Positions 37,967-47,265 of a stretch of DNA of 64,000 bases are shown here, in pieces. The notes below the pieces were generated by a model. That model saw nothing but the letters and a program-made list of their open reading frames with translations, did no database searches and was not told where the DNA came from. Made by a program: the position numbers and the translations under genes. This DNA is from Ignavibacterium sp. (lineage in GTDB: Bacteria; Bacteroidota; Ignavibacteria; Ignavibacteriales; Ignavibacteriaceae), in assembly GCA_032027145.1 (NCBI GenBank), contig JAVSMP010000001.1, positions 3,167,116-3,231,115 of the forward strand, in the 5' to 3' direction. Each line of letters begins with the position of its first letter. Within the stretch, counting starts at the first letter, position 1.

Positions 37967-39109
37967 CTAAATCTCACCAATATTATTTGTTCTGCTGTGT
38001 TTAAATATTTCTACTTGTTCAGTTCCCATTTTATGTCTTTTTTGTTCTAACATAAATACAGTAACGATAAGCACAATTAATATTGATGTAACAATGATTG
38101 TAAGCAGAACATTATATTGTTTTTTTACAAACACCTCTCCGCTGCCAGGAAGTGGAATTGGCTTAGGGCTTACAGGTAAACCATATTTTTCTGCAAGTTG
38201 ATTAACATTTAAAAGATGTATTACTGGAATTTTTTTATCTGCCATTTTAAGTAATACACCTGCAGATGGATAATTTTTAACAGGTAATGATTTAATCAAT
38301 CCGGATGGAATAAATTGCGTGTTCTCAATTGACCCTAAACTTGCTATTCCGCCGCCAACATTAATAAATGCTTTGATTGATTTACTATCAGCATATTTTT
38401 TATATATCTCCATTCTTTTTTCAATACTTCTTTCCAGATACTCTTCATTAATAAACAAAACATTATTCCTTTTTATAGCTGCATAAATTAAATCACGCCC
38501 TTCTGGACTAAGCCCTCTGCCTCTGTCAAGTCCGCCACCAATTGAAGCAGCAATAGATTTATATTTAAATATCCCGGCATCAAAAAGAATTCTTTCCATA
38601 TCAAGCCAAGTAAAATCCGGGTTATTGGCTCCCCAGTTGGAAGAACCTACCGAAGTGATAATGATTGGATTAAGTTTTAATGTTTGAAGAGCAGAAATAA
38701 CACATACATTTAAACCTGGAATTGATCCTGTAAATGCAACAGCAACATTATCGCCCTGCATAATATCAGCTTCATTTAACATCTCAACAATAACAGCAGC
38801 AAAGTTTGGGTTTAATGCTGTTAATTTGGCTTCGATATATCCTCTGTCGGTTGTAATCGGAGTTATATCCTGACCTATCAGTGCAGTTTCATTAGGGTCA
38901 TTGATTGCATCAATAAACACTCCTTTTTGCAAATGATAATTCTTCAGATAATCAAAAGAACTTTTTGCAAGTTGTGATGCTTCTAATTTCTGATCGTACC
39001 ACTTTCTCTTAAAATCAACTTTATAATGCTCAACTACTATAAAAGCAACAAGAGAAAAAACTGTTAATACTGTTAATACACGTTTAGATTTTGCACTGAA
39101 CTGATACAT
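37967..39109 (-). CDS. pgsW: Poly-gamma-glutamate system protein PgsW
   Basis: The 380-residue protein has an N-terminal membrane helix (~10-28), an extracytoplasmic domain and a C-terminal membrane helix (~333-353). The region 'MLNEADIMQGDNVAVAFTGS' followed by 'ISALQTLKLNPIIITSVGSS' and 'IGGGLDRGRGLSPEGR' is characteristic of the 'poly-gamma-glutamate system protein' family (PgsW) found beside pgsB and pgsC in bacteria that lack the canonical pgsA/capA. It is therefore presumed to support polymer assembly or export. It follows pgsC by 26 bases. Confidence 0.87.
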   Translation of the reverse strand: MYQFSAKSKRVLTVLTVFSLVAFIVVEHYKVDFKRKWYDQKLEASQLAKSSFDYLKNYHLQKGVFIDAINDPNETALIGQDITPITTDRGYIEAKLTALNPNFAAVIVEMLNEADIMQGDNVAVAFTGSIPGLNVCVISALQTLKLNPIIITSVGSSNWGANNPDFTWLDMERILFDAGIFKYKSIAASIGGGLDRGRGLSPEGRDLIYAAIKRNNVLFINEEYLERSIEKRMEIYKKYADSKSIKAFINVGGGIASLGSIENTQFIPSGLIKSLPVKNYPSAGVLLKMADKKIPVIHLLNVNQLAEKYGLPVSPKPIPLPGSGEVFVKKQYNVLLTIIVTSILIVLIVTVFMLEQKRHKMGTEQVEIFKHSRTNNIGEI

Positions 39110-39135
39110 TATTTAATAATCCTGTATGAGATTTA

Positions 39136-39588
39136 TTATGCCGGGAATAGCTCACCGTTAAATAAAATAATAACAATTAGCCGAACCAGAACTGAAGTAA
39201 TAAGTAAAACACAAATCGTTCTGAAGATACCCTGTTTAGCAAACCAATGTGCAATCAATCCGGGAATAACCCACCCGACTGCCTGTAACTGAATGGTACT
39301 GGCTGTAAGATCAATAGCTAAAAAATATCTTGAAGCATTGGCAAGCAAGCAACCAATTAATAAACTCAAAACCATTTGACGTCTTCCATATAGAAAAGTA
39401 TAGCTGCCAAGCAACTTAATTACTGCAAATGTTACCAGACTAACTATAATTGTTCCAAGCAGTCTATCAGGCTGCGAGAGCTGCAAAGAAATATATCCGG
39501 GGACAACAATGCCGCCGGCAGCCAAGCCAAATATTTCATAAGATATTAAACTGAAAACCAATCCAATTGTAACGGCTAACTCTATCAT
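39136..39588 (-). CDS. pgsC: Poly-gamma-glutamate biosynthesis protein PgsC/CapC
   Basis: The 150-residue, highly hydrophobic protein has about five membrane segments. The conserved start 'FGLAAGGIVVPGYISLQLSQ' followed by 'PDRLLGTIIVSLVTFAVI' is the PgsC/CapC signature, and the length agrees with the family. PgsC forms the membrane synthase with the amide ligase PgsB and helps elongate and move the polymer. Its start directly follows the pgsB stop (no gap), a typical pgsB-pgsC junction. Confidence 0.93.
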   Translation of the reverse strand: MIELAVTIGLVFSLISYEIFGLAAGGIVVPGYISLQLSQPDRLLGTIIVSLVTFAVIKLLGSYTFLYGRRQMVLSLLIGCLLANASRYFLAIDLTASTIQLQAVGWVIPGLIAHWFAKQGIFRTICVLLITSVLVRLIVIILFNGELFPA

Positions 39589-40788
39589 TTAATTACTCCG
39601 GTTTTCTATTGCTAAACTTTTATTAAAAAAATATTCTACAACAGGATTTCCCATTCCGCCAACATTTCCAATTGCCAAAACAGTTGATATGTCTTTTGTA
39701 AGATTGATAATTGAATTGAAAACATTTTCCGGTTCAGTCCAGCCAAGATTTACAATTTTATCTTTTTCAAATCCAAAATCTTTTGTTAAAGATTCAACTA
39801 CATCAGTTGACTGCCCTATTAGGATTAGTAAATCTGTATCATTGTTAATCTCTTTACCAACCATTTCAGCTAATTGTTTTGCACGATCCAATCTATCCTG
39901 CCTTGTATTAAGCAGCAGAATTTTATTACCTACAAATCTTTTCTCTGCTTCAAGTTTTTGCCAGATCATTAAAGTGGATTGCGGATCATTTGCTGCAAAT
40001 CCATTATAAAAAATAATTTCTTTGCCTGAATCGGAAATATTATAACGGACCAAAGCACCTGAATCCGGATTAGCTTTATACATTCCTTTAAGTGCGGTTG
40101 ATCGTTCTATGCCAAGGTGTTTGCATATTAAAAGAACCAGGGCAACATTTTCTTTATGCTCAATATATTTGAAATGACTCATTTCTTCATCTGTAACATC
40201 ATCAACATTTGAAAAATGTATTGAACACTTTTTATCGTTTGAAATTTTTCTTAATACATCGGGGATCTGGTTTTCGGCAGTAAATAAATGCTGTTTGCCT
40301 GGGATAGTTCTGCCCAGCACATTAGCAATTTCAGTAAGAGTATAACCCATTATATCTACATGATCGAGTCTGATATTTGTAATAACACCAATTGTAGCAT
40401 GGATCATTTTCTCTTCAGTAATTGATTGATACTGGGGTTCAAGCGCCATACACTCTATAACAAGTGCTTCTGCTTTTCTTTTAAAAGCAAATTTTACAAT
40501 ATCAAGCTGTTCAATGATATTGGCATTGGCTTTTCTGAATATTGAAACTTCTGTTCCATCTTCAAGAATCAATCGTGGATAAGTTCCAGTAACTTTAGTA
40601 ATAGTTCTTATGCCTCCCTCAGTCAAAGCAGCGCCAATTAAACGAGTAACACTTGATTTACCTCTTGTACCATTGACGTGAATCCTGATAGGGATTGAAT
40701 ATATTCTCTTTTGATGCAGATGAAATTCAATGATGCCTAACACAGAAACTGTAAGGACCATTATGAGCAGCAGAAGAAATATATACAT
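39589..40788 (-). CDS. pgsB: Poly-gamma-glutamate synthase PgsB/CapB
   Basis: The 399-residue protein has an N-terminal membrane helix (1-18) and an ATP-dependent amide-ligase (Mur-ligase-like) domain. Its phosphate loop is 'IRIHVNGTRGKSSVTRLIGA', and further conserved segments are 'ALVIECMALEPQYQSI' and 'GVITNIRLDHVDIMG'. It activates the gamma-carboxyl of glutamate as a phosphate and joins glutamates into poly-gamma-glutamate, a capsule or released polymer. It is the first gene of the cluster pgsB-pgsC-pgsW-(unknown)-(barrel)-(LVIVD lipoprotein). Confidence 0.94.
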   Translation of the reverse strand: MYIFLLLLIMVLTVSVLGIIEFHLHQKRIYSIPIRIHVNGTRGKSSVTRLIGAALTEGGIRTITKVTGTYPRLILEDGTEVSIFRKANANIIEQLDIVKFAFKRKAEALVIECMALEPQYQSITEEKMIHATIGVITNIRLDHVDIMGYTLTEIANVLGRTIPGKQHLFTAENQIPDVLRKISNDKKCSIHFSNVDDVTDEEMSHFKYIEHKENVALVLLICKHLGIERSTALKGMYKANPDSGALVRYNISDSGKEIIFYNGFAANDPQSTLMIWQKLEAEKRFVGNKILLLNTRQDRLDRAKQLAEMVGKEINNDTDLLILIGQSTDVVESLTKDFGFEKDKIVNLGWTEPENVFNSIINLTKDISTVLAIGNVGGMGNPVVEYFFNKSLAIENRSN

Positions 40789-40842
40789 AATAATATTTAA
40801 AATATTTTAAGTAAAAACATCTGTCAGCAAAAAATAAAAACT

Positions 40843-40887
40843 ACTGTTATCATCAATTAAGAACTAAGTCCAAACGATAATAACAGT
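40843..40887 (-). terminator. Probable terminator after the gingipain-like gene
   Basis: A 12-bp stem with one non-Watson-Crick pair (ACTGTTATCATC / GATAATAACAGT) surrounds a 21-base loop just past the stop at 40894. On the minus strand it is followed by a T-rich tract (40828-40840). The large loop lowers confidence. Confidence 0.55.
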
Positions 40888-40893
40888 GATGCT

Positions 40894-43800
40894 TTACTTC
40901 AACAAAACAAGTTTTTTTGTTTGAATAAATTTATCAGTAACCAATTGATAGAAATAAACACCGGAGCTTACTTTCATTCCGTAATTATTTGTACCGTCCC
41001 ATACTACCTCATAGTTTCCGGCTCTTTTATTTGAATTGACAAGCTCTTTAATCATTTCACCATCAACTGTATAAATTCTAACCGCAACAAATCCTTGTTC
41101 AGGGAGACTGTACCTGATCCTTGTTTGCGGATTAAAAGGATTAGGATAATTTTGTTCCAGAGAAAAATCAGCAGGTGCAAGGTTATTACCTTTAGTGTCT
41201 TCATCAATAAATGTAATCGTCGGAATGTCAGTAGTTATTTTTATTGCGAATTCACTTTCAAGCTCATTTGCGGTTATATCATAACTTTCATTAAACAGAT
41301 AGAGCAGCCCGATATCCTGGCTGTTGTTTTCCATTCCCACAGTTACACTTGATGGTTCTTCAACATCTTTATATTGTATAAGTATTTCACCATCACCTGT
41401 GGAAGTAGGATAATAAACCGGATCAAAAAGGATTATTTCAAATGTTTCAAGTTCATCAGGTTCAGCAAAATGTGGAACTTTGTGCCACTCAACAATAAAT
41501 CTGTGATTTTCCTGATCGCTATAGTAAAGTAATTTAGCTTCAGCATTAGCAGTATTAGTAAATAAATCGTCCCAATAGGCTGCAATCATATTATTTATAT
41601 CATCATTAAACGGCAGTATCTGATTTTCAAAAGCAGTTTCTTCACCGCTTCCAAATGCTATCCATCCATCACTACTAATTCTAACCTGATTAAAATTTAG
41701 ACCATAATACTTAAATGCAAATGGAAGTGTAACTGTCTGCGTAAAATCATTTTTGTTGGCAGGTTTGGGTATTTCTGTACCTATTCCATTAATTTCGACC
41801 CAGTTATACTGCGGTGCCTGATGCCATAAGAAATCTTTGTTTGAATATGCATAATATCCGTATGCGTCTGGTCCGGTTGCATCTAATGCAGAAGGCATAG
41901 CAATGGGTAAAGTTATATTTTTTTCGATTGAATAGGGATACAAACCATTTTCTGTCTGTAATAAAAGTAAAAAACTGGTTTCATATTGTACCGGACAGCT
42001 CTCATCAATTTTAACTTCAAAATAATCTGCATCGTTGAAGGCTGAACTATCTTTAAGCAAAGTTCCAAATGTACCTATTGAATCAATGATGGTTATAAAC
42101 TGATCAGCTGATCTTAACACTGCATTTACATTAGCAGCAAGATCATCACCTGAGTTTAACAGTTTAACTTTTAATTTTACAGTCTCACCTGGATCCATTC
42201 GGAAATTTCTAAGTATATTTCCTTCATCATCTACTACATAGTCTTTGTATTCGAGTTTACAGCCATGAGTAGTTAAATTTAGGAAATATTCCCAACTACT
42301 TGTTTCGCTGTAAACAGAAAGTTTCAGAGGAATTGTTGCTCCAATCGGACAATCGGGTTTAATATAAACTATAAACGGCTGACCGACAGCAGAATCTCCT
42401 GGTGCAATATTACCAAATAACACTGAGTCAACAGTCTGAACTTCGGCTTTACTTGTTGAATCAGTAATTGTCAATACTGCACTAACATTATTGGAAGTAA
42501 TTGTTCCCCAATTTTTTAGAGTATATGTTATAGAGCAATGTTCATTTGGATTAACCAACCCATCATTATTGCCGTCAATATCTGTTACATTCGGAATAGA
42601 GCCTGGTGTAATATTTTCAGTTCCTGTAACAACTTCAATCAAAGTGCTTTTTGGAATTATAGCTCCGCCGCTAACAGTAATCGTTAAAGTTCCTTCAGCA
42701 ACTGGAGAACAAGTAATTAAAGCACTGCCTAATGAGTTAGTTTTACCGGTAACAAAAAATGAATTACCTGTAATTGTAACTCTTGCATTTGGAATCTGTA
42801 AACCTGTTACTGAATCTTTAACCACAACTTCAATTTGATTTAAACCTACATATATTGTATCAGGGTTAGCAATTGTAATTGGTCTTGGCACCTTTTTCCA
42901 AATATGGATAGAAGGATCACCAAGGATACAATAAACTTTAAAGTGATGCGCAACAGCAGTGGTATTACCGAAGATGTTGTACATATTTATCTTGCCTCTT
43001 AACAAAGCTTCACCTGGACTATCAAGCCCTTCCTGAAACATACCCATATAAATTCCGAGATCAATTTTATTATTATAAGTAGTATGTGTATTTGAAGTTG
43101 GTCCAACAAAAGCAATTGCACCTCTTGGCTGGGTTGCTGTTCCAAGTTCCAACCATTGCTCGCCAAAACAGTTTCCGCTGCCCGAATTAAACATAGCTGT
43201 ACCACAGCCAATATTTGTAACAAATGTAAGTTTACGTCCGTTATTTATCGAACTAATATTTGTTGTGCGAAAAGGAAAACAATTTTGTGAAGTCCACCAT
43301 CCATAATCCCAGCCTTGTCCCCGATAGTTTAGAAAACTTCGGCCGTCATTTATAAAATTAATAAGTGTGTTTACATTTCCGGGACAGGGATAACCATCAT
43401 ACATTGAATCTACTTTTGCGAAACTGCCGTATTCCAGCATATACTGAGCAGTGGTTCTTTTAGTTTGTCTTTGAGAAGGATATTGACTATCAGAACAAAC
43501 TAACGCTTTTTTAAACCAAGTATTATCCTGAATGTAAGGCGTTTTTTCATATCCGATAAATTTGTTTATTAATATCTGAAGAGTACTGGTATTCTGATTG
43601 GTAAATCTTCCGATTATCATTTCCGGGAAGAAATCATTACCATCAATCTCAACAAAATAATCTTCGTTAACAAAAGTATAACCATCATATTGTGAAGTAT
43701 AATTTTTTGTAGGTGCAACACCGGCATCTCCTATAAGCAATATATGTGTTGGGGGTTTCTGCCAGTTATGATAGGCATCAGCAATAAAATTTTTAATAAC

Positions 43801-44670
43801 ATCCGGTGTATTTGAAGTAGCACCAATCTCACTGAATTTTTTTACAACTACTTCCATCCCGCTTAAAATCTTCCAATCTTTATATGCAGTAAAAGTATTA
43901 ACATAAGAATCCGGCATAATACAAAGCATAAGATCATTTGCAGTTTCATCTCCAATTCCGTATCGGCTTCTTATTACTTCATCGTAATTAAAAATCATTG
44001 TCTTGTAAATCTTATCAAAAGATGATGCTATTTTCCTTTGAGGTGTTGTTTTAATATTCTCACCTCCACCGGGTAAATAATTTACTTTTACAGTTATTGA
44101 TGAAAATGCTTCAATTTCATTTTTTGATGGCGAGTATCTAATTGGAAATATTGAAACACGAACTAATCTGAAATCACGAAAAATTACAGGTTCATCAACA
44201 CTAACAATTTCTGATGGATAAACATTACCGTTTTTATAGAAGTCAGAGTTTTCAATATATTCTGTTTCGGGATTACCTTCCTTCCAACTGTTACGAGCAG
44301 GTAAGATATTAAAACCACTGACAACACTTTTAGTTCCTGTCTCTATAACCTCTACACTTACAGAACCATAATCAGGTATAGCAAGAATTTTAGCAATGTG
44401 AGGAATTTCCGGCAAACCTACTTCGGTTGTGATTGCTTCGTCTCCAATGTCAATTGAGTAATAGGATTTATCTTTATACATAAAATGATTTAGCATATAT
44501 CCAGGCAGGTCAACTTTTATGATCGAACTGGCTGCATCACTGCTGATTAGTTGAACTTCCGGATTTGAACCAGGTAAAGAATAATTTTCGATGCTAATCC
44601 ACTGGGCTTTTATTGGTGTCGTTATCAGGCAGGTTAGAAAAAAAATAAAAAGTAAGTTAAATACTTTCAT
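40894..44670 (-). CDS. Gingipain-like (C25 family) secreted protein with T9SS sorting domain
   Basis: The 1258-residue protein has a signal peptide (1-22), a propeptide-like region and a caspase-fold C25 domain (~230-590). The catalytic cysteine segment is present ('FVTNIGCGTAMFN'), but where gingipains have the catalytic histidine ('GHG') this protein reads 'FLNYRGQGWDYGW', with Gln. Beta-sandwich domains follow, with a region near 970-1150 ('DGWIAFGSGEE', 'AAYWDDLF', 'FIVEWHKVPHF') typical of Bacteroidetes surface proteins. A T9SS sorting domain closes it ('LEQNYPNPFNPQTRIRYSLP', 'SSGVYFYQLVTDKF'). A role in processing T9SS cargo (like PorU) or a non-catalytic role are both possible. Confidence 0.9.
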   Translation of the reverse strand: MKVFNLLFIFFLTCLITTPIKAQWISIENYSLPGSNPEVQLISSDAASSIIKVDLPGYMLNHFMYKDKSYYSIDIGDEAITTEVGLPEIPHIAKILAIPDYGSVSVEVIETGTKSVVSGFNILPARNSWKEGNPETEYIENSDFYKNGNVYPSEIVSVDEPVIFRDFRLVRVSIFPIRYSPSKNEIEAFSSITVKVNYLPGGGENIKTTPQRKIASSFDKIYKTMIFNYDEVIRSRYGIGDETANDLMLCIMPDSYVNTFTAYKDWKILSGMEVVVKKFSEIGATSNTPDVIKNFIADAYHNWQKPPTHILLIGDAGVAPTKNYTSQYDGYTFVNEDYFVEIDGNDFFPEMIIGRFTNQNTSTLQILINKFIGYEKTPYIQDNTWFKKALVCSDSQYPSQRQTKRTTAQYMLEYGSFAKVDSMYDGYPCPGNVNTLINFINDGRSFLNYRGQGWDYGWWTSQNCFPFRTTNISSINNGRKLTFVTNIGCGTAMFNSGSGNCFGEQWLELGTATQPRGAIAFVGPTSNTHTTYNNKIDLGIYMGMFQEGLDSPGEALLRGKINMYNIFGNTTAVAHHFKVYCILGDPSIHIWKKVPRPITIANPDTIYVGLNQIEVVVKDSVTGLQIPNARVTITGNSFFVTGKTNSLGSALITCSPVAEGTLTITVSGGAIIPKSTLIEVVTGTENITPGSIPNVTDIDGNNDGLVNPNEHCSITYTLKNWGTITSNNVSAVLTITDSTSKAEVQTVDSVLFGNIAPGDSAVGQPFIVYIKPDCPIGATIPLKLSVYSETSSWEYFLNLTTHGCKLEYKDYVVDDEGNILRNFRMDPGETVKLKVKLLNSGDDLAANVNAVLRSADQFITIIDSIGTFGTLLKDSSAFNDADYFEVKIDESCPVQYETSFLLLLQTENGLYPYSIEKNITLPIAMPSALDATGPDAYGYYAYSNKDFLWHQAPQYNWVEINGIGTEIPKPANKNDFTQTVTLPFAFKYYGLNFNQVRISSDGWIAFGSGEETAFENQILPFNDDINNMIAAYWDDLFTNTANAEAKLLYYSDQENHRFIVEWHKVPHFAEPDELETFEIILFDPVYYPTSTGDGEILIQYKDVEEPSSVTVGMENNSQDIGLLYLFNESYDITANELESEFAIKITTDIPTITFIDEDTKGNNLAPADFSLEQNYPNPFNPQTRIRYSLPEQGFVAVRIYTVDGEMIKELVNSNKRAGNYEVVWDGTNNYGMKVSSGVYFYQLVTDKFIQTKKLVLLK

Positions 44671-44951
44671 AGATTCTCCTGATATAATGTTTTAATAAGA
44701 GACTAATGCTCAATCATTTACTTTCTGATTCTATAAGAATTTTTTGAATCAAGAATTAAGGAATCAAGAAATTTCTGTCGTAAAAATTAAACGATTCCTT
44801 TATTATATCAAATAACTTGAATTAAATAATTACTGGACACATCATTTTTTATTTAGCTGAACTAAGTTTATCAAGGTAAGTATTGGAAGTGAAATTCTCT
44901 ATACTCAAAACATTAAGCAATGATTAATAAATACTGATGGTTTAATAATGG

Positions 44952-46115
44952 TTAGATCTTTGGCAAAAGCATAGCATCTTTATAGATCTGATTGATCATT
45001 ATTATGTTTGCTTTTCTTGGATTTGTACGACCGACAATTTCATCATTTGCTGCTTTTGACAAGACAGGAATATCATTTACATCAACACCCAAATCTTTAA
45101 GCCCACCCGGTAAGTTCAATTTTTTAATAAGTTTTATAATGGCAGGAATAACCCTTTGTGCGTTTTCATAATCAGTATGCCAGGAGATTGCAGCCTTCAT
45201 AGCAGCTGCAACCCTGGCATATTTACTCATGGAGGATACCATGTTAAACTTTACCACAGCAGGTAGTAAAACAGAATTAACAATACCGTGAGGAAATCCA
45301 TACATTGAAGTTACCGGATGAGAAAGGGCATGCACTAAACCTAATCCTGAATTGTTAAAAGCTATACCAGCTAAGAAAGCACCGTGACACATTTCTGTCC
45401 GGGCTTTTAAATTCTGACCATCTTCAAATGCAGCAGGCAGCCATTCATTTATCAGTTGAATTGCTTCAAAAGAAAGAGCATCTGTAATTGGAGTTGAATT
45501 ATTTGATACAATTGCTTCAATTGCATGAGAAAATGCATCCATACCAGTAGCAGCAGTTAAAGACTTCGGCATTGAAAGAGCAAGTTCTGCATCGTTAATA
45601 GATACAGCAGGAGTAATCCGCCAATCAACAATTGTCATTTTGCGACCGCTTAATGATTCAGAAATTACAGTAAATGATGATACCTCACTTCCGGTACCCG
45701 AAGTGGTATTGATTGCAATTAACGGCGGAACGTTGTTTAGAGATTTATTAACACCTTCGAACTCTACTATATTCTTTCCGGAAAGGGCTACAAGTGCAAT
45801 TCCTTTTGCACAGTCAATTGCGCTTCCCCCTCCAATTGCAATTATTATGTTACACTTGTTGCTGTTAAATTCTATTGCACCCTGCATCACCATTTCATCA
45901 GTAGGATTTGAACCAGCACCGGAGTATAAACAAGATTTTATCCCATCATTAAAAAGAATTTCTTCGACTTTCTTTCCCAGTTTTTTGCCAAATTCATCGG
46001 GTGAAGAAACTATCAGTGCATTTTCTCCTCCGAGAATCTTAGTCCACTCTCCTGTTTTTTTAATACAGCCCGGCTCAATAAGATTAGTAGTCGGTATATG
46101 ATAAGTTCCTGGCAC
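44952..46115 (-). CDS. eutG: Ethanol dehydrogenase EutG (iron-type alcohol dehydrogenase)
   Basis: The 387-residue protein belongs to the group III iron-dependent alcohol dehydrogenases. NAD binding shows as 'IIAIGGGSAIDCAKGIALV' and 'PLIAINTTSGTGSEVSSFTV'; metal ligands lie in 'GMDAFSHAIEAIVS' and 'LSHPVTSMYGFPHGIVNSVL'. Within Eut compartments EutG reduces acetaldehyde to ethanol and thereby regenerates NAD+ for EutE. The first residues ('MPGTYHIPTTNLIEPGCI') could bring it to the shell, as in other Eut enzymes with N-terminal tags, but no clear amphipathic tag is visible. It is the last gene of the operon, 33 bases after a small membrane protein gene. Confidence 0.92.
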   Translation of the reverse strand: MPGTYHIPTTNLIEPGCIKKTGEWTKILGGENALIVSSPDEFGKKLGKKVEEILFNDGIKSCLYSGAGSNPTDEMVMQGAIEFNSNKCNIIIAIGGGSAIDCAKGIALVALSGKNIVEFEGVNKSLNNVPPLIAINTTSGTGSEVSSFTVISESLSGRKMTIVDWRITPAVSINDAELALSMPKSLTAATGMDAFSHAIEAIVSNNSTPITDALSFEAIQLINEWLPAAFEDGQNLKARTEMCHGAFLAGIAFNNSGLGLVHALSHPVTSMYGFPHGIVNSVLLPAVVKFNMVSSMSKYARVAAAMKAAISWHTDYENAQRVIPAIIKLIKKLNLPGGLKDLGVDVNDIPVLSKAANDEIVGRTNPRKANIIMINQIYKDAMLLPKI

Positions 46116-46148
46116 TTTAATTTATTATTTACTTCTTAAAATTGTTAT

Positions 46149-46673
46149 TTAAACTTTTGCTAATACCTGATATTTTTTTGTCAAAAATTCAAATGTCATA
46201 GACATTGCAATAACAAAGAACATATCTGCAATTAAAGTATTAAAGAAAAATGGAATTGCAGCTACATAACAAGTAATCAATCCGCTAAAAGTATGCGGGT
46301 ATAATATGCCTGCATACCACTCAAAAAAGTTAGTAAGAATAAAAAACAAAGTTGAGGCAGCAATTGACCCTGCAATTAACCATGATACTTTGTTTGACTT
46401 CCGAAGCATTATTCCGATACCCACTATAAGCAGGAAACTTATATAAACTGCGGGAATTAAATAATGAAAACCTATTACAGCATCAGTAATAATCATCACA
46501 AAAACCGGAACAACAAAAGCCAGCTTTTTATCAGCATAATATTTCCCTCCGAATAATGCTAATGCGGCAATAGGTGCAAAGTTTGGAGGATGCGGAATAA
46601 ATCTGACAAGTGCGGCAAGTATTATCATAACTGTAATAACCAGAAATCTCGGTTTAATCAAACTCGAAAACAT
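46149..46673 (-). CDS. Small integral membrane protein (DUF6580-like), possible cobalamin or cobalt transport
   Basis: The 174-residue protein has about five membrane helices. The start 'RFIPHPPNFAPIAALALFGG' followed by 'FVVPVFVMIITDAVIGFH' is the pattern of a small membrane family (DUF6580) that I associate with B12-related neighbourhoods and that resembles the substrate-binding S components of ECF transporters. Identity is from memory of the pattern and not from a search. In this operon, whose lyase needs adenosylcobalamin, a role in cobalamin or cobalt uptake would fit. Other Eut operons do not usually contain it. It lies 30 bases after pduT. Confidence 0.6.
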   Translation of the reverse strand: MFSSLIKPRFLVITVMIILAALVRFIPHPPNFAPIAALALFGGKYYADKKLAFVVPVFVMIITDAVIGFHYLIPAVYISFLLIVGIGIMLRKSNKVSWLIAGSIAASTLFFILTNFFEWYAGILYPHTFSGLITCYVAAIPFFFNTLIADMFFVIAMSMTFEFLTKKYQVLAKV

Positions 46674-46703
46674 TTTATTTCTCCTTTAAGTTATTAGATT
46701 AAA

Positions 46704-47252
46704 TTAAATCCATTGTTTAAGAATTTCTTTCCTTGGAGAAGGAATAACAACTTTGTTAACAAGAAGTCCCTTTTCTTTAATTACATTTACACCAGCATCA
46801 ACTGCGGCTTTAACAGAGCCAACATCACCGGTTAACATCACATAAGCTTTCCCTCCTATAGCCATTGCAAGATAAACAGTAATTAAACTGACCGGTGCTG
46901 CTTTAACTGCTGCATCAGCACATTCTATAATCGAAGCAACTGAAAATGATTCTATAACTCCTAACGCATCTAACTCTTCAATTGCGTTTATTCCATTGAT
47001 AGCTGGAAAAATTGATGGATGAACATTTGGAATTACAAAATGATCAACAATCTCTTCCTGTGCTAACTCAACACCAGTTTCAACACTTGCATTAACAGCA
47101 TCAACATCCCCTCCTATTAACACCATATATTTACCAGGGCAAATAGTTCGGTTAATTATCATCTTAACCTGAGCTCTTTTCAACATTGCATCTGATACTT
47201 CGATTCCTTTTGCTATACTTGATAATTCAACTAATCCAATTGAAGCTTTCAT
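46704..47252 (-). CDS. pduT: PduT-like tandem-BMC shell protein with iron-sulfur cysteine
   Basis: The 182-residue protein carries two BMC domains (~4-85 and ~95-178). It is closely similar to Salmonella PduT throughout. The pore motif 'TICPGKYMVLIGGDV' places Cys38 exactly where three PduT subunits hold a [4Fe-4S] cluster in the centre of the trimer. PduT is thought to let electrons pass through the shell to PduS. The gene lies 13 bases after the PduS-like gene, the known partner. Canonical enterobacterial Eut operons lack both. Confidence 0.93.
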   Translation of the reverse strand: MKASIGLVELSSIAKGIEVSDAMLKRAQVKMIINRTICPGKYMVLIGGDVDAVNASVETGVELAQEEIVDHFVIPNVHPSIFPAINGINAIEELDALGVIESFSVASIIECADAAVKAAPVSLITVYLAMAIGGKAYVMLTGDVGSVKAAVDAGVNVIKEKGLLVNKVVIPSPRKEILKQWI

Positions 47253-47265
47253 ATTCTTGTAACCT

